32,925 nucleotides of DNA, from positions 65,118-98,042 of the forward strand of contig JAAXHO010000237.1 of the NCBI GenBank assembly GCA_012270795.1, written 5' to 3'. Below, piece by piece: positions 16,857 to 25,117 of this stretch; within the stretch, counting starts at the first letter, position 1; each line of letters begins with the position of its first letter. The DNA is from Candidatus Poribacteria bacterium. GTDB lineage: Bacteria; Poribacteria; WGA-4E; WGA-3G. Below the pieces are notes generated by a model. The model saw only the letters and a list, made by a program, of their open reading frames with translations, did no database searches and was not told where the DNA came from. The position numbers were made by a program, and so were the translations under genes.

Positions 16857-18203
16857 TTAAGACAAATCTTTTAAATTCCCCGTACTATCCCCTAATTGCC
16901 TCACATTCACATCCATTCTATTTAGCATAGAAACCCAAAGGTTGTTCAGCGGGGTTTCCTTCGGATACTTGATATGTCGTCCACTCTTGAGCGTGCCACA
17001 ACCTTGTCCAGCTAATAGAATTGGCAAGTCGTGATGACTGTGCCTATTCCCATCAGCGTTTCCGCTACCGTATAAAATCATAGAATGGTCAAGTAAGGAA
17101 CCTTCTCCTTCGGGAATGGAGTCAAGTTTCTCTAATAGATACGCCAGCTGTTCTGTATGGAAAACATTAATCTTCCGAATTTTCTCTATTTTTGCCTTAT
17201 CACCACCGTGGTGGGATAGGTTATGGTGTCCTTGCGTGACTTTGATAGAGGGATATGTCTTGTTGCTACCTTCGTTTGCCAATGTGAAGGTTACAATTCG
17301 GGTGACATCTGTTTGGAATGCAAGCACGATCAGGTCTAACATCAGACGCACATGCTCTTGGAAGTTTGCAGGAATCTTTTCAGGGGCAATATACTCAGGA
17401 TTTTCTAATGCCGGAAACTTTTCTGCAGATTCAATCCGCATCTCAATATCCCGAATAGCAGAGAAGTACTCATCAAGTTTTCGCGCATCGTTTCCGCTAA
17501 CTTTCTGGATGAGGTCTTTTGAATCCTGCTGCACAAAATCCAAAATGCTCTTTCGCTGTTCATCACGTTGCTGTTTCTGCGTGTTAGGTTCAATGGTGAA
17601 CATACGTTCAAAAGCAAGTTTCGGATTTACCTCTTTGGGTAGAGGTTGCGTAGCAGACTTCCATGCCATCGTTGCTGAATAAACGCAGCTATAACCTGAA
17701 TCGCAATTCCCCGCTCTGTACCCGGGCTCAATCCCAAGTTCAAGCGAAGGTAAGCGCGTTTGGTCACCGATATGTGATGCCGCAGCTTGGTCAACAGAAA
17801 TCCCAGCGTGAATATCAGTACCGCTGGTTTTTCTCGGTTGCGCGCCTGTAAGGAAAGCTGCCATGGCCCTTGCGTGGTCACCCCCGCCATTCCCATTCGC
17901 GCGTGCCTTGTCAGCTGTCAATCCGCTGAGAACCAACGTTTTTTCCTTTACGTTTGCAAGCGGTTGTAAGATGTTTGTGAGTTCATAGTCTGCCCCCACC
18001 TCTGTCGGTGTCCACTTCTCCATAATCTTTCCGTTAGGCACATAGAGAAATGCCATCCGATTCGGTATCATTTGCCCGGTCGCACCTTTCGTAGATGCAG
18101 TTGCCCAGCTTGTAAGGGGCCCCATTGTTTCTAACCACGGCAAAGCAATACTGACCCCCAACCCGCGTAAAAATGTTCGACGTGAAAGTCTTGGTGTTTC
18201 CAT
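16857..18203 (-). CDS. DUF1552 family Tat-exported protein
   Basis: A 448-residue protein opening with a twin-arginine signal (LSRRTFLRGLGVSIALPWLE, RR at 8-9). The remainder matches the DUF1552 family: NRMAFLYVPNGKI, GGGDHARAMAAFLTGAQP, the central stretch LDEYFSAIRDIEMRIESAE, and MILYGSGNADGNRHSHHDLPILLAG near the end. The last segment resembles alkaline-phosphatase-superfamily proteins such as DUF1501, with a His-rich motif. In planctomycetes and relatives this family is commonly encoded next to DUF1592-type cytochrome proteins; no such partner is in this window. The function of the family is not established. AAAGGAG lies about 15 bases before the start, slightly far. Confidence 0.85.
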   Translation of the reverse strand: METPRLSRRTFLRGLGVSIALPWLETMGPLTSWATASTKGATGQMIPNRMAFLYVPNGKIMEKWTPTEVGADYELTNILQPLANVKEKTLVLSGLTADKARANGNGGGDHARAMAAFLTGAQPRKTSGTDIHAGISVDQAAASHIGDQTRLPSLELGIEPGYRAGNCDSGYSCVYSATMAWKSATQPLPKEVNPKLAFERMFTIEPNTQKQQRDEQRKSILDFVQQDSKDLIQKVSGNDARKLDEYFSAIRDIEMRIESAEKFPALENPEYIAPEKIPANFQEHVRLMLDLIVLAFQTDVTRIVTFTLANEGSNKTYPSIKVTQGHHNLSHHGGDKAKIEKIRKINVFHTEQLAYLLEKLDSIPEGEGSLLDHSMILYGSGNADGNRHSHHDLPILLAGQGCGTLKSGRHIKYPKETPLNNLWVSMLNRMDVNVRQLGDSTGNLKDLS

Positions 18204-18326
18204 AACTATTGTTCTAAACTCCTTTTTGTAGCGTAAACTTTCAGTTTGCGTCCTTTTTTGTAGCGTAAACTTTCAGTATAATAGATTGCTAACTTCACTC
18301 CGTTTCTTGTTATATGTTATATATGT

Positions 18327-18479
18327 AACCCAAGTTGCTACCTATAAGTTTTTAAACCTGGAAACGCTGTCTTTAATGAAAAAATGCTGATAATTGACAC
18401 ATATTTGTAGCGTAAACTTCCAGTTTGCGTCCTTACGGCACAATCTGGAAGATTGTGCTACATAGATGGCAACTTAGGT
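18327..18479. mobile_element. AACCCAAGTTGC-end palindromic element abutting the methyltransferase stop
   Basis: Ends AACCCAAGTTGCTACC (from 18327) and GGCAACTTAGGT (to 18479) belong to the same terminal family as 14077 and 14612. The core is different, built from TTTGTAGCGTAAACTTCCAG and CTGGAAGATTGTGCTAC. Flanking 8-mers ATATATGT (18319-18326) and TTATATGT (18479-18486) are similar, though the exact boundary is uncertain by a base or two. Partial copies of the core (GTAGCGTAAACTTTCAG) lie at 18227-18275. It overlaps the 3' end of the methyltransferase gene. Confidence 0.65.
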
Positions 18480-19472
18480 TATATGTAGCAGAGAATTCTC
18501 TCCATCAATAATTGACCTTGCCAATGCCCAATCCAATCGGCGGCGATAATATCTATCGCGACGTATTCCCTTGAATGCAGTCAAAAATACATCGTGTGTT
18601 TTCTCACGAATGTCCATCAATTTCGCGTTGAGTCTATCTATATCCACATCCCACGGCACACCGATTTTCGTAATAGAACGGCATTGATTACGCACACGAT
18701 ACGCACCTAATTCTGCCGGCGGACAGAAACGGATAGAGGCAGAAACAGTGTTATCTATCGCGAAAAGCCCCAAATTTCCTTTCGGGTCATTGAACACAAT
18801 ACTACGATTTCGAGAAAGTGGTGGCAGGTATTTCTGCAGTTCACTGATTGTACCGAGGAATTGATTGTTACGCCACATCCTAACATCCGATGTTGTATGC
18901 GGGGCAAACAGCGCAAGACCTACCGGATGCTCAGTGTCCTCAAACATATAATTTGTATTTCTGGTTGTATTCTCCTGCGTTGTAGTTCCATTTTGCGTCT
19001 GCGGTACTAAAGAGATAAAATCACACAACCGTTGCAGAAACAACCCACTCCGAATAAATGCCTCAGGGATAATCGCTGCCACCCATTTACAATTTGTCAG
19101 GCACTGTTCAAGTGCATACTTGTAAAGATCATCGTACCGCGTTGCTTCAGGAAACGGCAAACCGCGTCGCGTCGCAGAGTTCCGAGCCAACCACGGCGGA
19201 TTGGTAATGCATACATTATATCCAGTTGGAAAATCCGAAAGTGTGTCCTGTTGCACAATCCCCTTTGCCCCTGGCTCAATGTCATAAAATTCCCAATTCT
19301 GACACGTTAAACCCGCTGAATCAATCAATTGTGGAATATCTTTAGCACCCGCAAAAGGCTCCAAAATAGTCTGTTGTTCTAAATTTACCGCTATTGCCCA
19401 TCCTTGGAACGGTTCCAACTTAAAAGGATTGCCACGCGTATAGTAGCGTCCATTTGCACGTTTTTTATCCAT
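18474..19472 (-). CDS. Orphan N6-adenine DNA methyltransferase
   Basis: A 332-residue amino-methyltransferase. The N-terminal YYTRGNPF resembles motif X, ILEPFAGAKD (36-45) is the S-adenosylmethionine-binding motif I, and NPPW (91-94) is the catalytic motif IV of N6-adenine methyltransferases. The order X-I-IV is that of the gamma or Eco57I-like groups. After the catalytic domain, residues about 200-320 would hold target recognition. No restriction nuclease gene is adjacent, so it is a solitary enzyme, or it could modify another nucleic acid or a protein. The stop codon (18474-18476) lies inside the end of a palindromic element, so the last residues (SLLHIT) may be element-derived. No ribosome-binding site is visible before the ATG. 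Confidence 0.75.
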   Translation of the reverse strand: MDKKRANGRYYTRGNPFKLEPFQGWAIAVNLEQQTILEPFAGAKDIPQLIDSAGLTCQNWEFYDIEPGAKGIVQQDTLSDFPTGYNVCITNPPWLARNSATRRGLPFPEATRYDDLYKYALEQCLTNCKWVAAIIPEAFIRSGLFLQRLCDFISLVPQTQNGTTTQENTTRNTNYMFEDTEHPVGLALFAPHTTSDVRMWRNNQFLGTISELQKYLPPLSRNRSIVFNDPKGNLGLFAIDNTVSASIRFCPPAELGAYRVRNQCRSITKIGVPWDVDIDRLNAKLMDIREKTHDVFLTAFKGIRRDRYYRRRLDWALARSIIDGENSLLHIT

Positions 19473-19509
19473 TGTTTATGTTATATGTTTATGGTGAATT
19501 ATTGAAATT

Positions 19510-19616
19510 ATACACATCTTCTGTAGGAGCGACCTTTGGTCGCGACCGTAGGTCGCTCCTACAACTCATAATGTCCAATTAATTGTATAATCTACCATAA
19601 TTTAGATAGATGTGTA
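19510..19616. repeat. Inverted repeat with GTAGGAGCGACC core
   Basis: Outer arms TACACATCT (19510-19518) and AGATGTGTA (19608-19616); core hairpin TGTAGGAGCGACC and complement (about 19522-19562). It shares the segment ATAATCTACCATAAT with the sequence just after the palindrome at 25732-25775. Confidence 0.6.
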
Positions 19617-19653
19617 AAATTTTTAGCATGAATTGCGTATAGCTATTTTAACT

Positions 19654-19822
19654 TGTCTGAACCAGGATTTTCAGGATTATTAGATTTACAGCATAAGAGT
19701 TTTGATCATCAAGGGACAATCCTTTATAGGAAAATTGTCGCAATATAACCAGTAAGAGTGTCCCTATTTGGAATGGAACGCCAATGCCTCAGACTCCTAT
19801 CCTGAAAATCCTGGTTCAGACA
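19654..19822. repeat. CTGAAC-family palindromic element, copy 2
   Basis: Perfect 24-bp terminal inverted repeats, TGTCTGAACCAGGATTTTCA... from 19654 and complement ending at 19822, seven bases from the end of the SMP-30 gene. Related to 5087-5236 and 22293-22487. Confidence 0.7.
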
Positions 19823-19829
19823 GATTCTC

Positions 19830-20870
19830 TTAAAACATTGGCGCGCCTTGCGCCTCCACAAATACCGAATAAAGCGATTGACTCGCAGTTATAAAGAGCC
19901 TATTTCTTTTAACGCCACCAAAGCAGATATTAGAACAAATTTCTGGTAGATGTATCTTGCCAATCAGTTTACCATCCGGTGCAAAGATATGCACACCATC
20001 AAAACCTTCACCAACCCAACCAGCACCAGCCCACACATTGCCATCGGTATCACACCGAAGCCCATCAGCAGCACCCGGTTTCATCTCGTGGAATACCTGT
20101 TTCTTACCTAACCGCTCACCATCCACCACATCAAAAACAACGATATTCTTAGGTGTTCCAGTGTCAGCGACATAAAGTTTATCATATTTCGGGGAAAAAC
20201 ATAACCCATTCGGTTTTTCAAGCACATCCGTAACCACTGTGGCTTTGCCAGTCTCAGGATTAAGACGATAAACATTTGTCGGCAGTTCAAATTCGGCTTT
20301 ATGGCCTTCATAATTGAACATGATGCCGTAACCTGGATCAGTAAACCAGATATGTCCATCGGGATGGACAACAGCATCGTTGGGCGCATTGAACGGTTTG
20401 CCGTTGAACTTGTCAATCAGGACAGTAATTGTACCATCATATTCGGTGCGTGTGACACGCCGTGTACCGTGTTCACAACTGACGAGCCTGCCCTGTCGGT
20501 CGCGTGTATGTCCATTGGTATAGTTTGATGGTTTGCGGTAGACGCTAACTTTTCCAGTAGCTTCCTGCCATTTCAGGATACGGTTATTGGGAATATCACT
20601 CCAAAGCAGAAACCCGCCATCACCAAACCAAACAGGCCCTTCCGACCAACGCGCACCTGTCCACAACCGTTCCACAACAGCGTTCCCGATCTTGATTTTT
20701 GAAAAACGCGGATCAATAACCTCTACTGCCGGATCAGGATACCGTTTGACTGTTTTACCATCAGGAAATGTGTCTGCCCAACCGGTCAATGTACCCAACA
20801 TCGGCAAGGCAGCACCCACCCCCAAGTGCCGTATAAATGATCGTCGTGAAAATTGTTCCGTTATCTTCAT
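19830..20870 (-). CDS. SMP-30/gluconolactonase family, Tat-exported
   Basis: A 346-residue six-bladed propeller hydrolase. The start at 20870 follows a GGTGGG-like site and opens directly into a twin-arginine signal (MKITEQFSRRSFIRHLGVG, RR at 9-10); an ATG at 20885 adds five residues. Expected metal and catalytic residues of SMP-30-type lactonases are present: E77 (SEGP), N164 (NAPND), N221 (KPNG) and D269 (AADG), with FTDPGYGI between. Family members hydrolyse sugar lactones such as gluconolactone in a metal-dependent way. Export by Tat suggests a folded metalloenzyme in the periplasm. It may serve uptake or processing of sugar acids together with the sugar isomerase genes, but the link is only by neighbourhood. 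Confidence 0.88.
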   Translation of the reverse strand: MKITEQFSRRSFIRHLGVGAALPMLGTLTGWADTFPDGKTVKRYPDPAVEVIDPRFSKIKIGNAVVERLWTGARWSEGPVWFGDGGFLLWSDIPNNRILKWQEATGKVSVYRKPSNYTNGHTRDRQGRLVSCEHGTRRVTRTEYDGTITVLIDKFNGKPFNAPNDAVVHPDGHIWFTDPGYGIMFNYEGHKAEFELPTNVYRLNPETGKATVVTDVLEKPNGLCFSPKYDKLYVADTGTPKNIVVFDVVDGERLGKKQVFHEMKPGAADGLRCDTDGNVWAGAGWVGEGFDGVHIFAPDGKLIGKIHLPEICSNICFGGVKRNRLFITASQSLYSVFVEAQGAPMF

Positions 20871-20938
20871 ATTGAATCCCACCATTTACGATTAGTGTAC
20901 CACACACAAATGCAATTGTCAAGCAAATTTACTTACCC

Positions 20939-21057
20939 CAAAGACATTCAATTGTCACAAAGCGTTGGAGGGGTTTCTAACCCCGATTTGAGATATACAG
21001 CAGTAGAAATCGGGGTTAGAAACCCCTCCAACGCTTTGTGACAATTGAATGTCTTTG
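20939..21057. mobile_element. Palindromic MITE-like element with 10-bp target duplication
   Basis: A 119-bp element, perfectly inverted over about 50 bp per arm: CAAAGACATTCAATTG..., then GTTGGAGGGGTTTCTAACCC, then the mirror image ending at 21057. It is flanked by an exact 10-bp direct repeat TTACTTACCC (20929-20938 and 21058-21067). The right-hand repeat is the last ten bases of the metalloprotease gene including its stop codon, so the element inserted exactly behind that gene. No coding capacity. Confidence 0.88.
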
Positions 21058-22119
21058 TTACTTACCCAACAACATATCAGGTGGCATATAACGTGTGCCA
21101 TACATTAGCATAATCCGATTGTGAATAAAATCATATTTCGCTTCGGAACAGGCACGAAGCTTGTCTGGATGGACAAGATAATATGCCAGACTTTCTGCCA
21201 TATCCTCATTCGGATTATTCTTATAAGCGTAATCTGTCACAAACTCTTTGCGATCTTTCGTCGTTGACCAACCTGTTCTACTATTTTTGTTCCGATACCA
21301 GCCGCCAAGTTTCGCCCAATCCTGCTTAAGCTGTACGGGAAAAAGATGCGACCATAAAAAATGTGTCTTTTCGTGTGCCAATATCAGCATAATTCCACTG
21401 TCAGGAGCATTATCAAGAATAGATTTTTTAAATTCAATAAAACTACTGCTTGTCCATGCCTTAGCCGCAGCACCACCACCTATGTTCTCATTTCTACTTA
21501 CAACATACCTTAATTGCGGCAGCTTGTGCAGGGCTTGAGGGAATGCCTCAAGGATTGAGATAAAGAGTATGAGGTCTTCGTTATCAATCTCACTAAAACC
21601 TTTTGGATGCACATTTGCCCTAGCATAAGTAGGCATTAGAATATAGCCTTTTACATCTTCTGTCACTTCTACGCTAATACCATACCTTTCTTGCAATATC
21701 CGCATTAACGCAGCTCTATTCGTCCCATTGTCTGATATAAATTGCACAGCAGCCTTAAACAAACGTTTATCAGATGGTAATGCCTGCTCAGACTCGCCAA
21801 CCACAAATACATCTCTGCTAACAGTAACGGATTTTATACCTGCTAGTGTTTCTATTTTTATATCGTCGTCTAAATCCTCATCGCTTAATTTCCACACGGA
21901 GTGATGGACAGGTTGGTCCGGGGATGTAGAATTAAATATCTTCAATAACTTCTGTGCTTTTTCTGGTGTCCACGTAGAATCTAAACGCACAGAATGTTTA
22001 TCTCCAAGTTGTGAAATAGGATCATCTCTCTTTGGCGCATATTGCAAATATGATAGACAACCCATTTGTAAAATAATGATTGGAATGAGTATAATTTGGA
22101 TTGTTTTTGCTTTTTTCAT
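21058..22119 (-). CDS. Lipoprotein with HExxH zinc metallopeptidase motif
   Basis: A 353-residue protein with a lipoprotein signal (LQMGC, lipid-bearing cysteine C21), so membrane-anchored and facing the periplasm or outside. The motif H249-E-K-T-H253 in LILAHEKTHFLW is the zinc-binding helix of a zincin. The later helix NEDMAESLAYYL supplies E309 as a likely third ligand, which fits a gluzincin layout. The C-terminal 'YYLVHPDKLRACSEAKYDFI' resembles the end of several extracellular peptidase domains. The N-terminal 200 residues are not recognised. Substrate unknown. No clear ribosome-binding site is seen. Confidence 0.75.
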   Translation of the reverse strand: MKKAKTIQIILIPIIILQMGCLSYLQYAPKRDDPISQLGDKHSVRLDSTWTPEKAQKLLKIFNSTSPDQPVHHSVWKLSDEDLDDDIKIETLAGIKSVTVSRDVFVVGESEQALPSDKRLFKAAVQFISDNGTNRAALMRILQERYGISVEVTEDVKGYILMPTYARANVHPKGFSEIDNEDLILFISILEAFPQALHKLPQLRYVVSRNENIGGGAAAKAWTSSSFIEFKKSILDNAPDSGIMLILAHEKTHFLWSHLFPVQLKQDWAKLGGWYRNKNSRTGWSTTKDRKEFVTDYAYKNNPNEDMAESLAYYLVHPDKLRACSEAKYDFIHNRIMLMYGTRYMPPDMLLGK

Positions 22120-22292
22120 AATATTTGAAATTCGGTTTGTGTTCTTGGGATTGAAAACCTTACCATGTCCGAAAATCCCTTACTATTTATGCCAAACCGA
22201 ATGTTGTATGCTTTAACTAATGTCACAAACATTATAATGTTGATTGCAAAAAAATGTCAACAAAAAAATTATATCGGATGTGTGAAGTTTTG

Positions 22293-22487
22293 CTTCTGTC
22301 TGAACCAGGATTTGCAGGATTTCCAGATTACCAGGATTAACCTCATCAATAGTTTTTGATACAGATTTATGTCAACTTATGAATAGGGCATCCTACCTCA
22401 AACTCATAATCCCGGGGAATGCCAAAAGGCATTCATACCGTTGATTTGAAAATCTGTAAATCCTGCAAATCCTGGTTCAGACAGAAG
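22293..22487. repeat. CTGAAC-family palindromic element, copy 3
   Basis: Perfect 30-bp terminal inverted repeats beginning CTTCTGTCTGAACCAGGATT (22293) and ending at 22487. The interior holds a second hairpin, GGGGAATGCC / GGCATTC, followed by CATACCGTTGATTTG, a motif that reappears inside the elements at 30427-30855. The only other content of 22120-22888 is the inverted repeat at 22658-22771 and the promoter at 22809-22837. Confidence 0.7.
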
Positions 22488-22657
22488 CGCGGATTTCGCG
22501 GAAGACACGGAAAAGATACCCATAATCAGAGCCAGTCAATTGCTACGAAACATCTTTCTTAGAGGACATTCCAACAATAGAATCCCAATAGATTATACAT
22601 GATATCTATTGTTCTCAAAACAAAAATACACAACACAAAAAAACAATAAAAGACCCA

Positions 22658-22771
22658 TTTAGTTGTTTTTTTCAAAATTCTGCAAATTCATAAAACCCTC
22701 ATAAACCCATACTACGACACAATCGAAAGCACTTGTGAAAAAATCACAAAATTCGCAAAAAAACAACTAAA
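22658..22771. repeat. AT-rich inverted repeat upstream of acs
   Basis: Perfect 15-bp arms TTTAGTTGTTTTTTT (22658-22672) and AAAAAAACAACTAAA (22757-22771), with partly complementary sequence inside (CAAAATTCTGCAAA / AAATTCGCAAA). It lies just upstream of the acs promoter. Confidence 0.55.
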
Positions 22772-22787
22772 AAATTTTATGACACAG

Positions 22788-22837
22788 TCAAGGGTTCAAA
22801 ATCAACCCTTGACACATTCCACGTCATGCTATAAAAT
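22788..22837 (+). promoter_or_regulatory. acs promoter with an operator-like inverted repeat over the -35
   Basis: TTGACA (22809-22814), 17 bases, TAAAAT (22832-22837); transcription would begin about 45 bases before the ATG. A perfect 9-bp inverted repeat with 7-base spacing, TCAAGGGTT (22788-22796) and AACCCTTGA (22804-22812), overlaps the -35. This is the geometry of a dimeric repressor or regulator site. The regulator is not identified. Confidence 0.6.
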
Positions 22838-22888
22838 AGAATTATAAAGAATGGAAGCACAGATACAGAATCATATAGGAGAGAATAG

Positions 22889-24832
22889 ATGGCTAATAAC
22901 GTTTTTCCACCGACAGAAACTGCATATCCAATCGGTGATGCACACGTCAACAGTTTAGAAACGTATCAGGAACGATATGCTGAATCAATTCAAGACCCAG
23001 AAACATTTTGGGAAAAAATCGCTGAACGGTTGACGTGGTATAAAAAATGGGATACAGTTCGGGATTATGACTTTGTTAAAGCACAGATAAAATGGTTTGA
23101 AGGCGGCACGTTGAACGCCTGTTATAACTGCCTTGACCGCCATGTAGAAGCAGGACATGGTGACGCAACAGCTATTATTTGGGAAGGCAATGATCCTTCC
23201 GAAGATAAGACATTCAGTTTCAACCAACTACTTGCAGAAGTCAAAAAATTTGCTAACGTATTAAAATCACTAAACGTTGAAAAAGGCGACCGTGTTTGCA
23301 TCTACTTGCAAATGGTGCCAGAATTGGCAATCGCAATGTTAGCGTGTGCAAGAATCGGTGCAGTCCACTCCATTGTTTTTGGTGCGTTTTCTGCAGAATC
23401 ATTGCAAGATCGAATCAACGACTCCGCCTGCAAACTACTAATCACACAAGACACAGCACTACGTGGCACGCGCACCGACATCCCAATGAAAGCAAACGCA
23501 GACGCAGCAGTAGAGAATTGTCCATCAATAGAAAAGGTTGTTGTCGTGAAGCGAACAGGGGACGAAGTCGATTTTGACACAGCCCACGATGTATGGTGGC
23601 ACGAAGCAATGAACACCGCAGAAACCGAATGTGAACCAGAAGCAATGAACGCAGAAGACCCGCTCTTCATACTTTATACATCCGGATCAACTGGAAAACC
23701 GAAAGGTGTATTGCATACCACAGGTGGTTATCTGGTATACACCTCATATACGCACCAACAGATTTTTGACTACCATGATGGGGATGTCTATTGGTGCACT
23801 GCCGATATAGGTTGGATTACTGGACATTCTTATATCATTTACGGACCCCTTGTGAATCGAGCAATTACCGTGATGTTTGAAGGTGTACCGAATTACCCAG
23901 ACTATGGTAGGTTCTGGCAAGTCGTAGAAAAACACAAGATAAATCTATTCTACACCGCGCCAACAGCACTACGTGCCTTAATGAAGGAAGGAGATACCTG
24001 GGTAGAAAAATATGATAGGTCTACACTCAGACTACTTGGCACAGTCGGTGAACCGATAAAAGAACCTGAATGGCTATGGTATTATAATATCGTCGGTGGC
24101 AAACGTTGTCCGATAGTTGATACGTGGTGGCAGACCGAAACGGGTGGTATTCTGATTACACCATTACCCGCAGCAACACCACTGAAACCCGGCTCCGCAA
24201 CGTTCCCATTCTTCGGCATTGAGCCTGTAATTTTAGACGAAGAAGGAAACGAAGTGGAAGGCAATCCCGCATCCGGTTATCTCTGCATCAAAACAGCTTG
24301 GCCCGGCATCATGCGCACTGTCTATGGTGATCATGAACGTTTCATTGATGTCTATTTCCGCAGATTCCCCGGTTATTACATGACAGGTGATGGCGTGTTG
24401 CGTGATGAAGATGGATATTACTGGATTACAGGACGTGTAGACGACGTGCTAAATGTCTCTGGACATAGGTTAGGCACAGCTGAAGTTGAAGGTGCAATTG
24501 GGCAACATGATGCTGTTGCAGAAGCCGCAGTTGTCGGATACCCACACGACATTAAAGGACAAGGTATCTATGCCTATGTCACCCTTATGACAGGTGAAAC
24601 CGCATCTGATGCCGTGGCAGCAGGCATCAAACTGGCAGTACGCCAACATATCGGACCTATCGCTACACCGGACAAGATTCAGTTTACACCTGCGTTACCG
24701 AAAACACGATCCGGGAAGATCATGCGCCGCATCCTACGCAAAATCGCCGAAGGCGACATATCCGATCTCGGTGATACCTCTACACTCGCCGATCCCACAG
24801 TCGTCGACACTTTGGTTGAAGGCAGACAGTAG
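22889..24832 (+). CDS. acs: Acetyl-CoA synthetase
   Basis: A 647-residue AMP-forming acetate-CoA ligase of normal length. It makes acetyl-CoA from acetate, ATP and CoA in two steps, in the cytoplasm. Landmarks: [11 protein letters not shown] (263-273), the P-loop-like adenylation motif; [24 protein letters not shown], the acyl-binding motif; [35 protein letters not shown]; and [11 protein letters not shown], where K610 is the catalytic lysine that is regulated by acetylation in the family. The N-terminal [18 protein letters not shown] and [16 protein letters not shown] are standard. The start follows AGGAGAGA. The upstream promoter carries an operator-like palindrome. Confidence 0.97.
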   Translation: MANNVFPPTETAYPIGDAHVNSLETYQERYAESIQDPETFWEKIAERLTWYKKWDTVRDYDFVKAQIKWFEGGTLNACYNCLDRHVEAGHGDATAIIWEGNDPSEDKTFSFNQLLAEVKKFANVLKSLNVEKGDRVCIYLQMVPELAIAMLACARIGAVHSIVFGAFSAESLQDRINDSACKLLITQDTALRGTRTDIPMKANADAAVENCPSIEKVVVVKRTGDEVDFDTAHDVWWHEAMNTAETECEPEAMNAEDPLFILYTSGSTGKPKGVLHTTGGYLVYTSYTHQQIFDYHDGDVYWCTADIGWITGHSYIIYGPLVNRAITVMFEGVPNYPDYGRFWQVVEKHKINLFYTAPTALRALMKEGDTWVEKYDRSTLRLLGTVGEPIKEPEWLWYYNIVGGKRCPIVDTWWQTETGGILITPLPAATPLKPGSATFPFFGIEPVILDEEGNEVEGNPASGYLCIKTAWPGIMRTVYGDHERFIDVYFRRFPGYYMTGDGVLRDEDGYYWITGRVDDVLNVSGHRLGTAEVEGAIGQHDAVAEAAVVGYPHDIKGQGIYAYVTLMTGETASDAVAAGIKLAVRQHIGPIATPDKIQFTPALPKTRSGKIMRRILRKIAEGDISDLGDTSTLADPTVVDTLVEGRQ

Positions 24833-24884
24833 ATTTTGGAACAGTAAACAAACTTTATTGATTTGTGTTGTAGATTGCGATCTT

Positions 24885-24929
24885 ATACCATTCCGTAGGT
24901 CGGGTAGAGCGAAGCGAAACCCGATAAGT
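24885..24929. repeat. Fragment of an ATACC-end / CGTAGGTCGGG element
   Basis: ATACCATTCCGTAGGTCGGG from 24885 followed by a short hairpin ending in AAACCCGATAAG; the right half is missing. It is the remnant of an element like 3701-3848. Confidence 0.5.
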
Positions 24930-24947
24930 GTAAACTTAAGAAATGAA

Positions 24948-25028
24948 CCTCTTGTTGGAGGGGTTTCTAACCCCGATTTTATGCCGTTACCCTCTGCTAT
25001 CGGGGTTAGAAACCCCTCCAACAAGAGG
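24948..25028. repeat. GTTGGAGGGG-core palindrome between acs and the ThDP gene
   Basis: CCTCTTGTTGGAGGGGTTTC... (from 24948) and its complement (to 25028) around a short spacer. The core is the same as in 1394, 14077, 14612 and 20939, but without either of their outer frames. Flanks GAAATGAA (24940-24947) and GAAATGGG (25029-25036) agree at 6 of 8. Confidence 0.65.
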
Positions 25029-25061
25029 GAAATGGGTTGAGTAGTCGCTAAATTGACGCTT

Positions 25062-25087
25062 ATGGTGCGGTTTCCTAACCGCACCAT
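25062..25087. promoter_or_regulatory. Perfect 11-bp hairpin upstream of the ThDP gene
   Basis: ATGGTGCGGTT (25062-25072) and AACCGCACCAT (25077-25087) around a four-base loop, 30 bases before the GTG at 25118. There is no T run, so it is more likely a repeat or RNA-processing hairpin than an intrinsic terminator. Confidence 0.45.
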
Positions 25088-25117
25088 TCTGACCAATCGC
25101 ATGAATGAGGAACACTT

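Noticed and set aside
22165-22359. A 64-residue frame upstream of acs
   Set aside because: It overlaps the CTGAAC repeat, has no ribosome-binding site and no recognisable features.
24734-25102. A minus-strand frame of 122 residues across the acs end and repeats
   Set aside because: Made largely of repeat palindrome (translating GFLTP...GLETPPT) and antisense acs; no start signal.
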